Shown: positions 1-11,700 of the stretch, piece by piece | How positions within the stretch are numbered: the stretch's first letter is position 1 | How the letters are laid out: each line of letters opens with the position of its first letter | Origin: Pezicula radicicola | Taxonomy: Eukaryota; Ascomycota; Leotiomycetes; Helotiales; Dermateaceae | Direction of reading: 5' to 3' | Assembly: GCA_003008705.1 (NCBI GenBank) | Contig: PDUO01000004.1 | Span: 1,240,001-1,304,000 of the forward strand | DNA length: 64,000 nucleotides | Made by a program: the position numbers and the translations under genes | Notes under the pieces: generated by a model | Told to the model about the DNA's origin: nothing | The model's input: the letters and a program-made list of their open reading frames with translations, nothing else | The model's database searches: none

Positions 1-479
1 AGACGGCCTTGCGCAGCATGATCTCTCACATGTCAAGAGGATGTTGGATCAGGGCGCGCATTGCAGAAAGACGCAAAACAAGACTGCCGGAACCAGGACT
101 GGAAATTATATTGCGCTTTTGGTCTCAACGCTGATATTTTTACGATCCGGCCACCGTAATGAGCAAGGTTTTGTAAGAATGACGCTAAAATTTCGAAGGT
201 TTTCCAGATTTGCCTCCGTCCCCTTAGTCCCTTGAAATTCCGAGGTCATCTGCGGGAGTAACATTTCCAGCTTTCTACATATTATTCATACATTCCCTTT
301 CCTAGAAACCTGCCACCTCAATCTTTACCCAACGTCGACACTGAGACATCGAGACATCATCGGATATATCCTCACGCATACGACGGTAATCGTCGGCGTC
401 CAGCAAACAAACAACACACGCGACCAGCGGAGTCTGACATTTCCGTGATCCAGCCAGTCCAGGACGCACACGATCAAAA
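1..479. other. left-edge intergenic / 5' leader region
   Basis: No convincing coding sequence is visible. The stretch leads into the start codon at 480 and presumably carries the promoter and 5' leader of the Ups2-like gene. The short open frames here have no recognisable protein character. Confidence 0.5.
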
Positions 480-1115
480 ATGAAGCTCTTCTCCAACGAG
501 GAAACATTTGATTACTCCTGGGAGGAAATATCGACTGCGAACTGGATCAAATACGGCCCTTGGAACGACAAGTCTACGCATGTGATAGCCGTGGATACAT
601 TATCGCGAAATGTCGACCCGGCGACTGGAATTGTATGCACCCACTTTCTACCTTTCTGCCAAGTATGCGACTAACAGTTTCCCCAGTTGCGAACGGAACG
701 CCTTATAACCTGCAAGCAAAGTGCCCCGAAATGGCTTGCCGCTCTCATGGGCGGCAATGAAACGTCTCATGTCTTCGAGACTTCTTATGTCGACCCAGTC
801 ACCAAAAAACTCACTATGACCTCGCAAAATATGACTTTCTCGAATCTCGTCCAAGTACAAGAGACCGTTATCTACCAACCTATTTCATCTAACCGAACGA
901 AATTTACACAAGTAGCAAAGATCACAGCGTTATGTGGTGGATGGCAGAAGGTTAAAACCGCAGTGGAAGAAGCGACAATCAATCGATTTGCAGAAAATGC
1001 AAGAAAGGGCAAGGAGGGTTTCGAGGCCGTACTTGAGATGAGTAGAAGAGCATTCAGTGAAGAGAAGCAGAAGGCGAGGGTACTAGAGAGACAGGAGAAC
1101 ATGGCAACAGCATAG
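480..1115 (+). CDS. UPS2: Ups2/SLMO-type PRELI-domain mitochondrial lipid transfer protein
   Basis: Two exons, 480-632 and 687-1115, give 193 aa; the 54-nt intron starts GTATGC and ends CCCCAG in phase 0. The PRELI/MSF1 domain fills most of the protein. It begins MKLFSNEETFDYSW and carries STHVIAVDTLSR and LRTERLITCKQ, the signature of the Ups2/Ups3 (human SLMO/PRELID3) branch rather than Ups1. Family knowledge: these proteins pair with Mdm35 in the intermembrane space and carry phosphatidylserine to the inner membrane for phosphatidylethanolamine synthesis. The C-terminal tail from about residue 150 is a charged helix. Ups1 or Ups3 is possible by sequence, but the MKLF start and T-rich core favour Ups2. 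No defects seen. Confidence 0.88.
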
Positions 1116-2769
1116 AGACTCGAGAGAGCATCACGATCACCACGATTCTTCTACAGACCGTTCAGTTTATCATTCAATTAGCGTTGTCATTAGAAGGCCG
1201 GAGCGTTTGACATTCATTGGGAAGATGGTTACACAAAAAATCCGCCTTGGAGTTTAGGGCCAATGGGTTATATCACTTGGGTTTTTTATACACGGCGTTC
1301 AGAAGCTAGAAAGAGGAATTTGGGGGATCTCTGCTCAAGGCATTACAGCTTTACACTATTGTATTCTAATACTGAGAGCCCTCGAACATACCTCGCAAGA
1401 ACGCGTAGAGTTCAAAGAACTAAAGAGACTAGACAAATGTCGAATTGCTAATACTCCTTCTCATATTGGTTCCTTTACTAGCACTTCTTCAGTTAGGTAA
1501 ATATTTCGTTCTCACCTTCATCAACTCCCCTAGTCACAGCTTACCCAACAGACATTCTTGGCTACTTAAGCTAAACCTAACAATTGAAATAGCAAGTTCG
1601 TCACATATTTCTATTAGCATAACTCATACCACAACCTCTCGACCCCCAAATCTCCAAAAACAGAAACTACACAAGCATATAGATCTCTCAATCACAACTA
1701 AACAAATAAATCAAAATCCCTTCAAATCCCATCATGCCACCCCTCCCAATACCCATCTCCATCCCCAAAATACACCAACCTCTCTAACTAACTTAACTCT
1801 TCAAACCAAAATCCAGCTACCTTAGCTCTCTTTACTACATACCTTCGTACCACAAAAATCAATCTCCACACTCTAACACTGTAGTCAAAATAATACAATC
1901 TTCAATTTAACCTACCTAGTTTTTTCAGGGGGGGGGGGGTGTTGGTGCTATGTTAGTAGTGTAGTACGTAGTTTAGTAGTGTTAGAGTGTTCTTGTACCT
2001 TAGTTTCTAGAGTGGAATTGTTTATCATTTGTTTTGATGGTTATAAGATCGGTAGGTAGGTAGGTAGGTAGGTAGGCAGGTAGGTGAATTTTATTTGTGA
2101 TGAGAATTGTTGGTTAGGTATTACCTATGGTTGTTTTGGTTGTTAGGGGTGGAACTAAGGAGGTGTAGGAGGTATGGTTTGTGTGGTTTAGAATTTGGAC
2201 CTTGGACCTTGGACTTTGGGATTGGTGTTTGTTTTTTGTTATTTGTTGTGGGTGTTGGGTCGCGACTTGGTATGTTGTTGTGATGGATTGGAAGGGAAAA
2301 TAGAGAGAGTTCAGGGAAATTTTGGGAGTTGGTTGTGGTTCTGGTTGGTTGTGGTGTGTGAGTGTGAATATAGTAGAGTAGGGCGACACTTATATTAGTT
2401 GGTAGTCGTTGGCTTCAATGTAAGTTTATGATTTCGTTTGCGACTATAAGTTGAAAGTGAAGCTTGATTTGTTGATATCTGTCCCGATTTGTTGGAAGAG
2501 CTAGAATATGAGTTCAAGAAGTAAGTACTGTTCTTGATTAGTTTGATTGTGTTGGGTTGAGTAACTTGGATGCCCAGCTCCACCATCAATAATCAGGATA
2601 GAATGTACTCGACTAACTCGATGATTGAAATGGGCTTCTTGACAAGGTTTCACTTAGTCTTCAGTAACTGTTCAACTTCCCTGAAGTATGTCAGTGATTT
2701 CAACACCAATTAAATCCATACATACTAGAACCAAACACCAGAAGAACTGTCCACAAGTGACTCTGAATT
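1116..2769. other. non-coding stretch with strong strand-composition switch and simple repeats
   Basis: No gene is supported. From about 1500 to 1920 the plus strand is nearly devoid of G (A/C/T-rich). From about 1925 to 2400 it is nearly devoid of C (G/T-rich). The switch lies at a run of 12 G (1928-1939). A (GGTA)n tract lies at about 2051-2085. The 12-bp sequence at 1869-1880 is repeated inverted at 1978-1989. The right end is the 3' flank of the minus-strand kinase gene. Confidence 0.6.
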
Positions 2770-3654
2770 TTACTTCTCAAGGCCCTGAGCCTCAGGAGTC
2801 CACATATCATCCTCCCTACTAACAATAACCTCATCAACATCCAACCTCCCCTTAATAATCTGCTCCCCATTAACCAAATCATTCTCCACAGCCCTCTTCT
2901 CGGCCTCCTTCTCATCCTTCGCAATTCCCGCCTTAACGTGTCTAGGAATCAATCTCCTCTTCGCAACCTCCATATCAACATCCACAAACCATCTCTCATC
3001 CATCAACTCACTAGCTTCATTCCAAGGCCACTTATTAAGACTCAGATACAAGCCTTCGAAAATTAGAATTCGGGTTGTCGGTTCGATGGGGATATCGTTT
3101 TCTTTTGGGTCTTTGACTGCGTGGTCGAAACTAGGCGCGTAGATTGTTGTTGATCCAGGTGTGAGATGTACTCGACAGGTTTGTACTAGTTTGTGGTATG
3201 CTATTGCGTCGAAGGTGAATTCGGCTCCTCTTCTATCGTGGGCGTGTGTTGGGTTTGGCATTGCTGATAGTTGGGCACGTGAGAGGTGATATCCATCCAT
3301 TGGGATCATTCCTGCTATGGGTGTTGAGGATTTGGATGCATTGAGGGCATTTAGACGTTTGGTTACTGTTGCGGCAAGGGTTGTCTTGCCTGAAGAGGCA
3401 ACGAATTTGTCAAAGTCTATCAATCATAGCTGTGGCAGAGAGACAAGAAACTTCTCAATCACTGGGTAGGTTTGATTTTGAACTTACCAGAGCCTGGAAT
3501 TCCGGAAACTGCAATCAGCAATCGTTCTGATGGCTTTAGTGCTTGGTATTTTGCTTGGCTATGTGGTCAGCTTCGAGCAGATGGAACTTCTGTCTAGGAT
3601 TGGAGTGTTCTTACACCAGATTTTCTCTACTAAGTGGTTCACTTGATCTTCCAT
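2770..3654 (-). CDS. YFH7: Yfh7-like P-loop kinase (uridine kinase/phosphoribulokinase fold)
   Basis: Three exons on the minus strand (3654-3617, 3558-3488, 3389-2770) give 242 aa. Exon 2 encodes ERLLIAVSGIPGS and exon 3 resumes GKTTLA, so the Walker A motif GIPGSGKT (residues 32-39) is split by an intron in phase 1. PMDGYHLSR and the HDRRGAEFTFD segment are typical of the Yfh7/uridine-kinase-like family; IFEGLYL follows a hydrophobic strand. Yeast Yfh7 is an ATP-binding protein whose substrate is not settled; a nucleoside-kinase role here is inference. The first intron uses a weak GTGTAA donor at 3616, which keeps frame with a CTGAC branch point and TAG acceptor. The stronger GTAAGA two bases downstream would break frame, so the first 13 residues are less certain. 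Divergent from the gene starting at 3908. Confidence 0.85.
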
Positions 3655-3907
3655 GGCTACGTTACTGGACGTTTCAATGAGATCTACTAAATTATGAGAG
3701 AAGTGTGTTTCAAAGCTCAACTGACTTACTGCCCAATTGTCATGCCCCTCACCTAAGCTGCCGCTGCCCCCACTATCAACAACCAACTACGCGGGGTGGC
3801 ATCAAAATTGCTTATCGCCGATAACAAAAAGTTGTTCGTCACTGCAAGACAGCAGCAGACTACAACAGGAAGGGGCCACCTAGCATTCGGAATAGAAGGT
3901 CCTAAGA

Positions 3908-4473
3908 ATGGACGACGATGAGAATGGTCTCTTTAATATTGACATCTCACCTCCTTCATCGCCTGCCAGTTCTTCTGAGAAGCTTCCCCGAGATCACCAA
4001 TCAGAAGAGGATTGGAAGCATCAGAAAGCAGAGTGGAGACCAAAAGTTGAAGTGGGAGAGGTCAGTCATCTCTCATCTTTCCCTGGTCGAATTTTTGGAC
4101 TTCGGATACTTATGAGACTTTAACAAGATCTGGAAAACTCTCACTTTACCAATAGACAAGCCATCGAAGCCGGTATCTCAAACTATCTTGCATGCAATTG
4201 AGGAATTATATTTCTTTGCTCGGTATGAAGAGGTACGTTCTGATGTTCTTGGTGCAGCGTACTGTTCAGGAGATTATCATTCGTGGCTTCCAAATCACAT
4301 TCCACTTGTTCTTAAAATTCTCTCACAAGGAAACTGACTTTGAATTTTGAACACAATAGGCTCTAAAGTTCACCGAGGAAGCATTGAAGGGCAACTTGGA
4401 GGAGGGCTTTAAGAAGACTGTCGTGGAATATAAGGGACGATGTCAGGCGAAGATCAAAAGATCTCAAAGATAA
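3908..4473 (+). CDS. small conserved protein with one TPR-like helical hairpin
   Basis: Three exons (3908-4060, 4128-4232, 4360-4473) join in phase 0 to give 123 aa. The N-terminal half is acidic and Ser/Pro-rich (SPPSSPASSSEK) and probably disordered. The C-terminal half reads AIEELYFFARYEEALKF followed by TEEALKG, which has the spacing of a tetratricopeptide repeat. Exon 2 begins after the AG at 4126-4127; a nearer TAG at 4153-4155 would shift the frame. I do not recognise an orthologue with a known function. The gene stops 110 bp before the end of the convergent dihydrofolate synthase gene. Confidence 0.7.
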
Positions 4474-4582
4474 TGTTTTCTTTTACAGCGGACGAGTTTT
4501 ATGAGTAGTCTAAGACTTGGTCATTACCATTGATCTCTCGTCAGACGAGCTTTTTTTATCTTTCACCCGTGCATTGGCAGCG

Positions 4583-5860
4583 TCAGGGACTACTTGGGAT
4601 AGTGACAGGTGTGAACCAGTCGTTAATATCTTTCCTCTGCTCTGCGCTTCTGAGGAGACGCAAAACGTCGGAGACTAGATATAAACTTCCCGCGATGACA
4701 ATGGGTCCTCCTGCTGCCACTTCAACTGCCCAGCGCAATGCCCCTAAGATATCTGCCCCAGCGTTATATTGCTGGGACGGATCGATCCCACACGAAGATG
4801 CCGCTGACAAGATGTCGGGAGGAGACATAGCTGATACCCAAGGCATGCCATCAACAGAGCCAAACTGAACTGCTGCAACGCAGTCACCTTTGCGCAATAA
4901 GTTTTGTAAAATGCCCTCGAGTTCCTTCCCTTGTGAAGCGGCGAGTACCCATGTTACTTTGCTTGATCCTGGCCGAAGCCTCCCATTGACGTAAGAGCCC
5001 AGAGCCTCAGCTGATTGAACATTGTGTGCACCGTCAAGAAGTACGGACTCGCGACGACCCGCTGCAATACTACTAATTGCAATAGTCTGAAGCCGGCCAG
5101 GCCAGTTCATATTCTGGATAGCTGGCAAAATTCGATGGAGAGGAGACTGTTGATGGGTGTAAGCTAAGTGGAAAGCTGTATATGCGCATGCTAGATTCTC
5201 CCATTGATGAGGCTCGAAATCATCCTGTGACAATTCGTCTAAGAAAGACGATTCGGTGGAGCTGAGTATGACATCTGTTCCAATCTCTTTCGCGTAGTCA
5301 CTAATGACTTTTTGGACTTCTGGAGAATTGCTCTTGTCTACCACACAGGGAACGCCTGGTCTCATAATGCCTGCTTTCTGTCGTGCAATTTCTTCAATGG
5401 TGTTCCCGAGGAATGACTGATGGTCCAAACCAATCTTTGAGATGACCGTAACAGCTTTGTTTTCCATGACGTTTGTCGCATCCAACCGCCCTCCAAGTCC
5501 TACTTCCACAACACCCATCTCGATCTTCCCCTGAGCAAACACCTCAAACGCCGTGGCCGTGAGTAGTTCAAACTCCGAAGCTGCAATGCCATCGTTCTTG
5601 TTTCGCTTGAGGACCAGATCTTCTGCCTTTCGGAATACAGCCTCTTCAACTGTTTGCTCGTTGACTGTGATACAATCCCACCGATCAATCAAATGAGGGG
5701 AATTGAATCGACCAGTCCGTACTCCGCTCGCATGAAGCATCGCAGATAGATAGGCACATATTGATCCCTTACCATTGGTGCCTGCAACGTGTATTGCTTT
5801 CCAGGGCTGTGGTGTGTATTTTACAAGGCGAGCAATGCGCGCCAATCCGAGTTCTATCAT
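4583..5860 (-). CDS. FOL3: dihydrofolate synthase
   Basis: Single exon, 425 aa. Family: Mur-ligase-like folylpolyglutamate/dihydrofolate synthases, which join glutamate to dihydropteroate with ATP to make dihydrofolate. Visible motifs are the P-loop AGTNGKGS (about 26-33), the folate-family segment RFNSPHLIDR with TVNEQ, VEVGLGGRLDATN, the GLDHQ metal-site region and KAGIMRPGVP. The C-terminal domain carries LLDGAHN. Its length matches Fol3 rather than the longer folylpolyglutamate synthase Met7, and no mitochondrial leader is seen, so cytosolic dihydrofolate synthase is preferred. The start MIELGLAR is usual for filamentous fungi. Convergent with the TPR-like gene and divergent from the gene starting at 6263. 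Confidence 0.9.
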   Translation of the reverse strand: MIELGLARIARLVKYTPQPWKAIHVAGTNGKGSICAYLSAMLHASGVRTGRFNSPHLIDRWDCITVNEQTVEEAVFRKAEDLVLKRNKNDGIAASEFELLTATAFEVFAQGKIEMGVVEVGLGGRLDATNVMENKAVTVISKIGLDHQSFLGNTIEEIARQKAGIMRPGVPCVVDKSNSPEVQKVISDYAKEIGTDVILSSTESSFLDELSQDDFEPHQWENLACAYTAFHLAYTHQQSPLHRILPAIQNMNWPGRLQTIAISSIAAGRRESVLLDGAHNVQSAEALGSYVNGRLRPGSSKVTWVLAASQGKELEGILQNLLRKGDCVAAVQFGSVDGMPWVSAMSPPDILSAASSCGIDPSQQYNAGADILGALRWAVEVAAGGPIVIAGSLYLVSDVLRLLRSAEQRKDINDWFTPVTIPSSP

Positions 5861-6262
5861 CCTGCAGAAAACAAACAGGCCATTTCTTGGCGGATCCTAT
5901 GAAACGGCTCTCAAGTTTGTTGTGCGAAAAGAGTCATCGTCGCGCAGGTATGAAGAGAATTGGTTGTTGTGGTGATGTGACTCAAAAATAATTTAATCGA
6001 CGTTGAAATTCGGCAACGCGATTCCAATCGTATCGCTTCGCATAGAAAGAGCCGCGGATTGCGTGCAGCAGGAAGGCGCTTAGCCAATTATGGCCTTGCC
6101 CCGTCGCCTCGCGCTCAGGAAAAGGAAGCATCAGTTGACCATCATCCTGAATACCCATTCTCATCCCGATTTACATCAAATAGTCGTTTGTCGCAGTCGC
6201 AAAGGCCTCAACAGAACATCTCCGCTCTTTCCCCCTCCTACCAGAACCTTCAATCGCGCAAA
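5861..6262. promoter_or_regulatory. shared upstream region of FOL3 and the 6263 gene
   Basis: This is a 402-bp divergent intergenic stretch with no supported coding sequence. A pyrimidine-rich patch (about 6215-6245) lies just upstream of the plus-strand start. It presumably holds both promoters; no specific site could be assigned. Confidence 0.45.
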
Positions 6263-7755
6263 ATGGGCTTACCGTGAGATTGCACTTTCCCCTCGATCTC
6301 GCGATCGCTGCTAATCAGATCTAGTTTGTTTATCACGCCTGTCGAGTCTGAGGCAACCTCTAAGGCCAAAGAACCGATCGCATCACCCTCGCGCACCTCA
6401 ATCCGAAGGGCGCGATTGTCCCGTGGCCAGCATGTGCGCACGCTGGACGCGAGTCGACGCCGACAAGCGCTGCGTATGTTTGAAAACGATACGCAGGCTG
6501 GACGCGAGTCTTCAAGAATATCAAGATCACCACCTGATGTTGAAGAAATGATGAGAGGATATGCAGACTATGAATTATCGAGAGCTTTTGGCAGGACGGG
6601 TTCTGCGCAGGAGCCAGATGGTCGGCACACCCTTCAGGCTCGAATGCGACGGTTTGCCCAAGAACGACAGCGTCGTGAGAGTGAAGCTCTAGGGCCTCGC
6701 GATACCCCAAGCTTTGAGCGTCAACAAGTATCTGGTGAACCTGGGCCTCTGATGCCCCCGGCTCCTGAGCCTAGGGATTTTGCAGCTACAATTGGCGAAC
6801 GCCAAAGAGTCCGCGACCTTAGAAGAATGGCAAGAAGGCATGCAGCGCCAACACCGCCTAATGCTGAAGAGGATCGTGTGTCGATTGATACAAGCGAAGA
6901 TACCCAACCAATCGAGGGTAACACTGTTTTGTCCAATGAAAGAACCGGCCCTCGTCCATTGCCCGAATCAGGGAGGGGTATTTGGAATGCATTCGAAAGG
7001 TTGCGAAATTCTGATGCAGATATGCTATCGCCTAATGTAAGTGCTTTGTACCTGTTTTGGTCCTGTATTTGAAACACATTAGAAGTAAAATGCACCTTGC
7101 GTGGACCCCAAGTTTGCAAACATTTTGACTGACATGACACCAGGATCCCGAGACTGGAAGGCGACAATACGCTCGGCGGCCTTGGTCAAATATGGTTGAG
7201 AGGGAGAGAGCGCGCCGGCGGCCTGTTCAAGCTCGTCTCGATGGACTCGGTGATCGTGACCGAAGTCTGAGCCCATTTTACAATGACCAAGAGCCTATGT
7301 GGGAAACCCTTCTAACGAGTATTACACCAGATCCACAGCCGCCCAGTGCAGGATCTTCATTTGCGTCTTCATCTGCAGCTGCAGCTGCATCATCCTCAAA
7401 TTCGATGCCCCAGTCAATGACTTCGTCTATGACAAGTGTGGATAGAACTGAGGATGACCCTATGAATCAAGAGTGTGATATGTCGGATTCCAATGATGGT
7501 TCTGATTGGGATGCTGAGGATGCAGAAGGAACAGCAGATAACACAGAAGCCCTTACCAGAGGGGGTGAACGTTTGTGGAGAACATATGCCGACGTCGTTA
7601 CGGCACGAGAAGGCCCAGCTCGCCGAATTGCTAGCAGAGACACAGAACACTTGGGTGGTATGCATCGTATAATTTCACGACTCGTAGAGCGAGATGATAT
7701 TCCAGATGAGTGGTGGGCTGGGGCTGGCCTCGTCCGCCGTGAACCTTCATCTTGA
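6263..7755 (+). CDS. Ser/Arg-rich conserved fungal protein of unknown function
   Basis: Three exons (6263-6273, 6325-7036, 7144-7755) give 444 aa. The first coding exon is only 11 nt (ATG GGC TTA CC) and joins in phase 2 to give MGLPLFITPVESE. I chose this start because exon 2 has no in-frame ATG near its beginning and the intron has a GTGAGA donor and CTAG acceptor. The protein is rich in Arg, Ser and Glu and looks largely disordered: an RRR-rich N-terminal part, QARMRRFAQERQRRE near the middle, a Ser/Ala homopolymeric patch (FASSSAAAAASSSNS), an acidic stretch, then a conserved-looking C-terminus (GGMHRIISRLVERDDIPDEW, then WAGAGLV). No catalytic motif is seen and no function is claimed. 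Confidence 0.72.
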
Positions 7756-8757
7756 GTATAGCTGTTGCTATAATCGTTCTTTCTTGTTTTATTTAGCGTT
7801 TGTGATACCACCTTGTACTAGACCTTGTACTGATAGATTCAAAAGTACGAAGCATTGTTTTATGATTTACATAAACCCATTTAAACCACTTTCTGATCAC
7901 CTGTGAGATTTTGCTAAGAGGAAATAAGAAAACAAAGGTTGAGGCGCACTAACTCTGAAGGTTTTTGTTGCCACGATGTGGCCTAACTGATGACGGGTAG
8001 TCTAAGTGTATCCTTTCGATAGTTTCTTTGGTAAGGCCGGCTACCTTTCAGCTATGTAACGTTTATAAGGTTACCAGTAAGTGGGAGAACCCCAGATGGC
8101 GCTCAACTAGTCAGGGGAAATTTGAAGTAATTTCATGATGTCCATGTACGGTCGATTTTGACGGAGCTCGGGGCCAGATGGAGAACAAATAAAGCATCAA
8201 GATAGCCTGAGCGATTCAAAATTATGAAAAGATTAGCTTAAAGTGCATCTACCATCCAATGATGAGGTTCCATTTCCCCGATCTCAGCCTTACCTCCATG
8301 CAGGTCGCGAATCCATGTAGCGACTGTTTGTCAATTTCTCATTTCCACATTGACCTACATGCGATCCTCTACTTCGTACCTCTTCCCGACATAGATACTC
8401 CCGTGCTGGTACATACGAAGCACTTCAGGTGAATATGTGGCCTTCTCGCCAGCAAGTCTAGTCGTAGTCGTAGCAACATACTGTACATTGCGCATTTATA
8501 CACCGTATAAGTACAAGCAGCCAACTCGCGTGCTGCCACGGACCAGGATCTGGCTATATCCTAGGTCATAGCATTCGATTCGACTCGACTCGACTCGAAC
8601 CCCGCGATACGGAGTCCCGCGACGTGAAACAACAAGGACAGGAAAGGTTCTGCAAACGCGATTGGGATGGGATGGTCCATCTGCCAGAGTGATACTCGAC
8701 CTCCTCTCTCCATCCCGTTGAGACCCTTTCTCAGGCTTGCTGTGACGCTCGCTGGCC
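7756..8757. other. intergenic region upstream of the septation kinase
   Basis: 1.0 kb with no supported gene. A short CGACT tandem (about 8577-8597) lies in the likely 5' leader. Open frames on the minus strand at about 8496-8925 overlap the leader and first exon of the kinase and look like shadows. Confidence 0.5.
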
Positions 8758-11700
8758 ATGGTCTCCTATCCTCCCTCGTCGTCTGATCGGCCAAATGGCA
8801 GAGCAACTGGTTCTGCTGGTAGCGGAAAGTCTGAGAGGGCACCTGCTACACCGAGGAGGGATGGCGGGTCTTCGAAGGAAAAGGCGGTGCAGGATCCAGG
8901 ACTCAAGGACTACGTATGACTTCACCTCTTAGGAAACTTGGATGCAAAGGCTTATACTGGGTAGCGTTTAGGGGAATGTCTAGGGAAGGGAGCCTTCGGG
9001 TCGGTATACAAGGCATTCAATTGGGGTACTGGGGAGGCCGTAGCTGTCAAGCAAATCAAGCTTGGGGACCTCCCGAGGAGCGAGTTGCGTATGATTGAGG
9101 TACAGCAAGTCGTCCTCTTTAAACAGAATGGGAGACTGACATGTCTATAGGCGGAAATCGACTTGCTCAAAAACCTCAATGTAAGTGTTACCAAGCTGTA
9201 GATACATAGAAGATGTTGTCTGACAATGACTAGCATGACAATATTGTCAAGTACTTAGGCTTCGTCAAGAGCTCGGACTGCCTGAACATTATACTTGAGT
9301 AATTTTCCTTGCCTAATTCGCCTTGAACTTCTATTAAATTTCTTTAGGTACTGCGAAAATGGATCTTTACACTCTATATGTAAAAGCTATGGCAAATTTC
9401 CCGAGAATCTTGTCGGTGTGTACATGACCCAGATTTTACAAGGACTCCAATACCTCCATGATCAAGGTGTTATCCATCGAGATATAAAGGGTGCCAATAT
9501 TCTCACAACCAAGGATGGCAAGGTCAAACTCGCGGACTTTGGTGTCTCGACAAGTACTTTAGCTGGAGCTGATAAAGAGGCACAAGTGGTCGGGACACCC
9601 TACTGGATGGCCCCTGAAATTATCCAGCTTTCTGGAGCAACACCTGCATCTGATATCTGGAGTTTAGGGTGTACTGTAATTGAACTACTAGAGGGGAAAC
9701 CACCATATCACAAATTGGCTCCAATGCCTGCGTTATTTGCTATTGTCAATGATGACCACCCCCCTTTGCCAGAGGGAGTCTCGCCTGTAAGTTTCACATA
9801 CCCTTCCCTTGCTAAGATACTGAACCTCACAACAGGCTGCTCGTGATTTTCTTATGCAATGTTTTCAAAAGGACCCCAACCTCCGGGTTTCAGCACGGAA
9901 ACTGTTGAAACATGCGTGGATTGTTGGCTCTCGCCGTACTGACGCTCCTGCTGTTAAACCGCCAGCAAATTTCAATGAAGCTGTAGAGGAAGTTAAACAA
10001 TGGAACGAGGCCCTCAAGTCGCCGAATACGTCTTTGCGTGTGTCCACAAGATCCAATATGGCCAGCCCTATGCCACCTAGGAGAGACCCACCGTTGCGCA
10101 ACGTCAATGATCAGCAAGGTACTGGACTGGTAACGCCCGCAAAAGGCCCACTGTCACTAGCAAAGCCCAAGAACCAAGCCGAAGCATTCAGATCACCTGA
10201 AAGCATGGGTAAGTTTATTCAATATGCAAACTCTAGCACTGCTAACAAAGTTAGGGGATGACAACTGGGACGATGATTTTGCAGCCTCGATATCATCAAG
10301 TGCCCTTCATCTGCCTCGTCTAAAACCACAAGACAATTATGGTGGGCAGCTCTCTACAGATAAACTTAAAGCCTTTGCATCATTTGCCCATGCAAATGAT
10401 GAGTCTGATAATTGGGATGACAACTTCGAGGGCGATCTCGTCACAATCAAAGGCCCTCGACAGAATATGGAAGTCGATTATCACGAGCTTGATACTATTC
10501 GCCCGTATCGAACGAAGCCCACAGTTATAACCGATATGAAGCCAGCTGTGGCACCGAAGAGCCATAAACTGTCTAGTCCTGCATCTATCAGGCCCAGATC
10601 GCCTGTGAAAGCTCAAACAGAATCAAAGTTTGTACTTCCGTCACGGCCAGCTCTCATGTACCGAGAGCAGTCAGTGGATGATTATTCGGACTTGTTTGTC
10701 GATAATGATAGCATTTTCGACCGAAGACTGAATATTGTCAAGGTGAGTAGCTTGTGGACTTATGTTGTATTAGCATATGGCTGATCTTTTTTCGCAAATA
10801 TAGGATGACGCTCTTTCACCAAAACTATTCCACCCATCAGATCTGACAAGTCTACCAAAGTCTGCACAATCACCTGTTATCAACGGCAGTCTGAGAAGAC
10901 AAAGCTTGGCGCCTCGTCCAGATGTCCCAGAACAATCTATGCGACGGACCAGGTCGTCTGTTGAAATTCAGAGGTACGCAGAGGATGAAGATGATGAAGA
11001 CTTCTCAGACATTTTTGGAAAAGAAGGCTCCGTCATCTCTGCCAGAGATGAGAGCGACCGTGAGTCAGAAGACGGAGCTGGTGCGCTTATGCTGCATTCG
11101 AAACTTTCCAATAACTCCTGGCTCGGCGATGAAGATGATGAGGATGATCCTTTTGCTTCAATCGAGCAAGGCTTTGATGAGATGGACTTGCAAGCGAACA
11201 TTGCCAGAGATAAACACGCTAGGTTATGCACGTTGGTTGAAGGGTTGGTAAGCTCATTGAAATCAACACAGTCAGAGGATACTCTGTCAGACCTGTCGGA
11301 ACAATTGGTATGCTGCTTTTGCTATACCCTTTTTGAAATCGAAATTGTTAACGTTTAAATAGCTCGACGTTCTCTTCGAGTCGGAAGATGCAAAGAGCCT
11401 GATAATAAGTGCTCACGGAATGTTGCCAATCCTTGAGATTTTAGAACCATGCACTGTCAAAAGTCGGCAAAGTACAATATTGCGGCTACTTAAGGTGGTC
11501 AACGCCGTAAGTATGCTGCTCCCTAAGTTCGGTCTTGATGCTGACCTGCTTAGATTATTTCAAATGACGTTGAGATCCAAGAAAATTTGTGTTTCGTTGG
11601 TGGGATTCCAATTATCACAAAGTTTGCTGCCAGGCAATACTCGAACGAGATCAGACTAGAGGCTGCGGCGTTTGTGCGACAAATGTATCAGACTTCTACT

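Noticed and set aside
1445..1825. 126-codon Thr/Pro/Asn-rich frame
   Set aside because: It is open only because the strand is nearly free of G; no start context or homology-like features.
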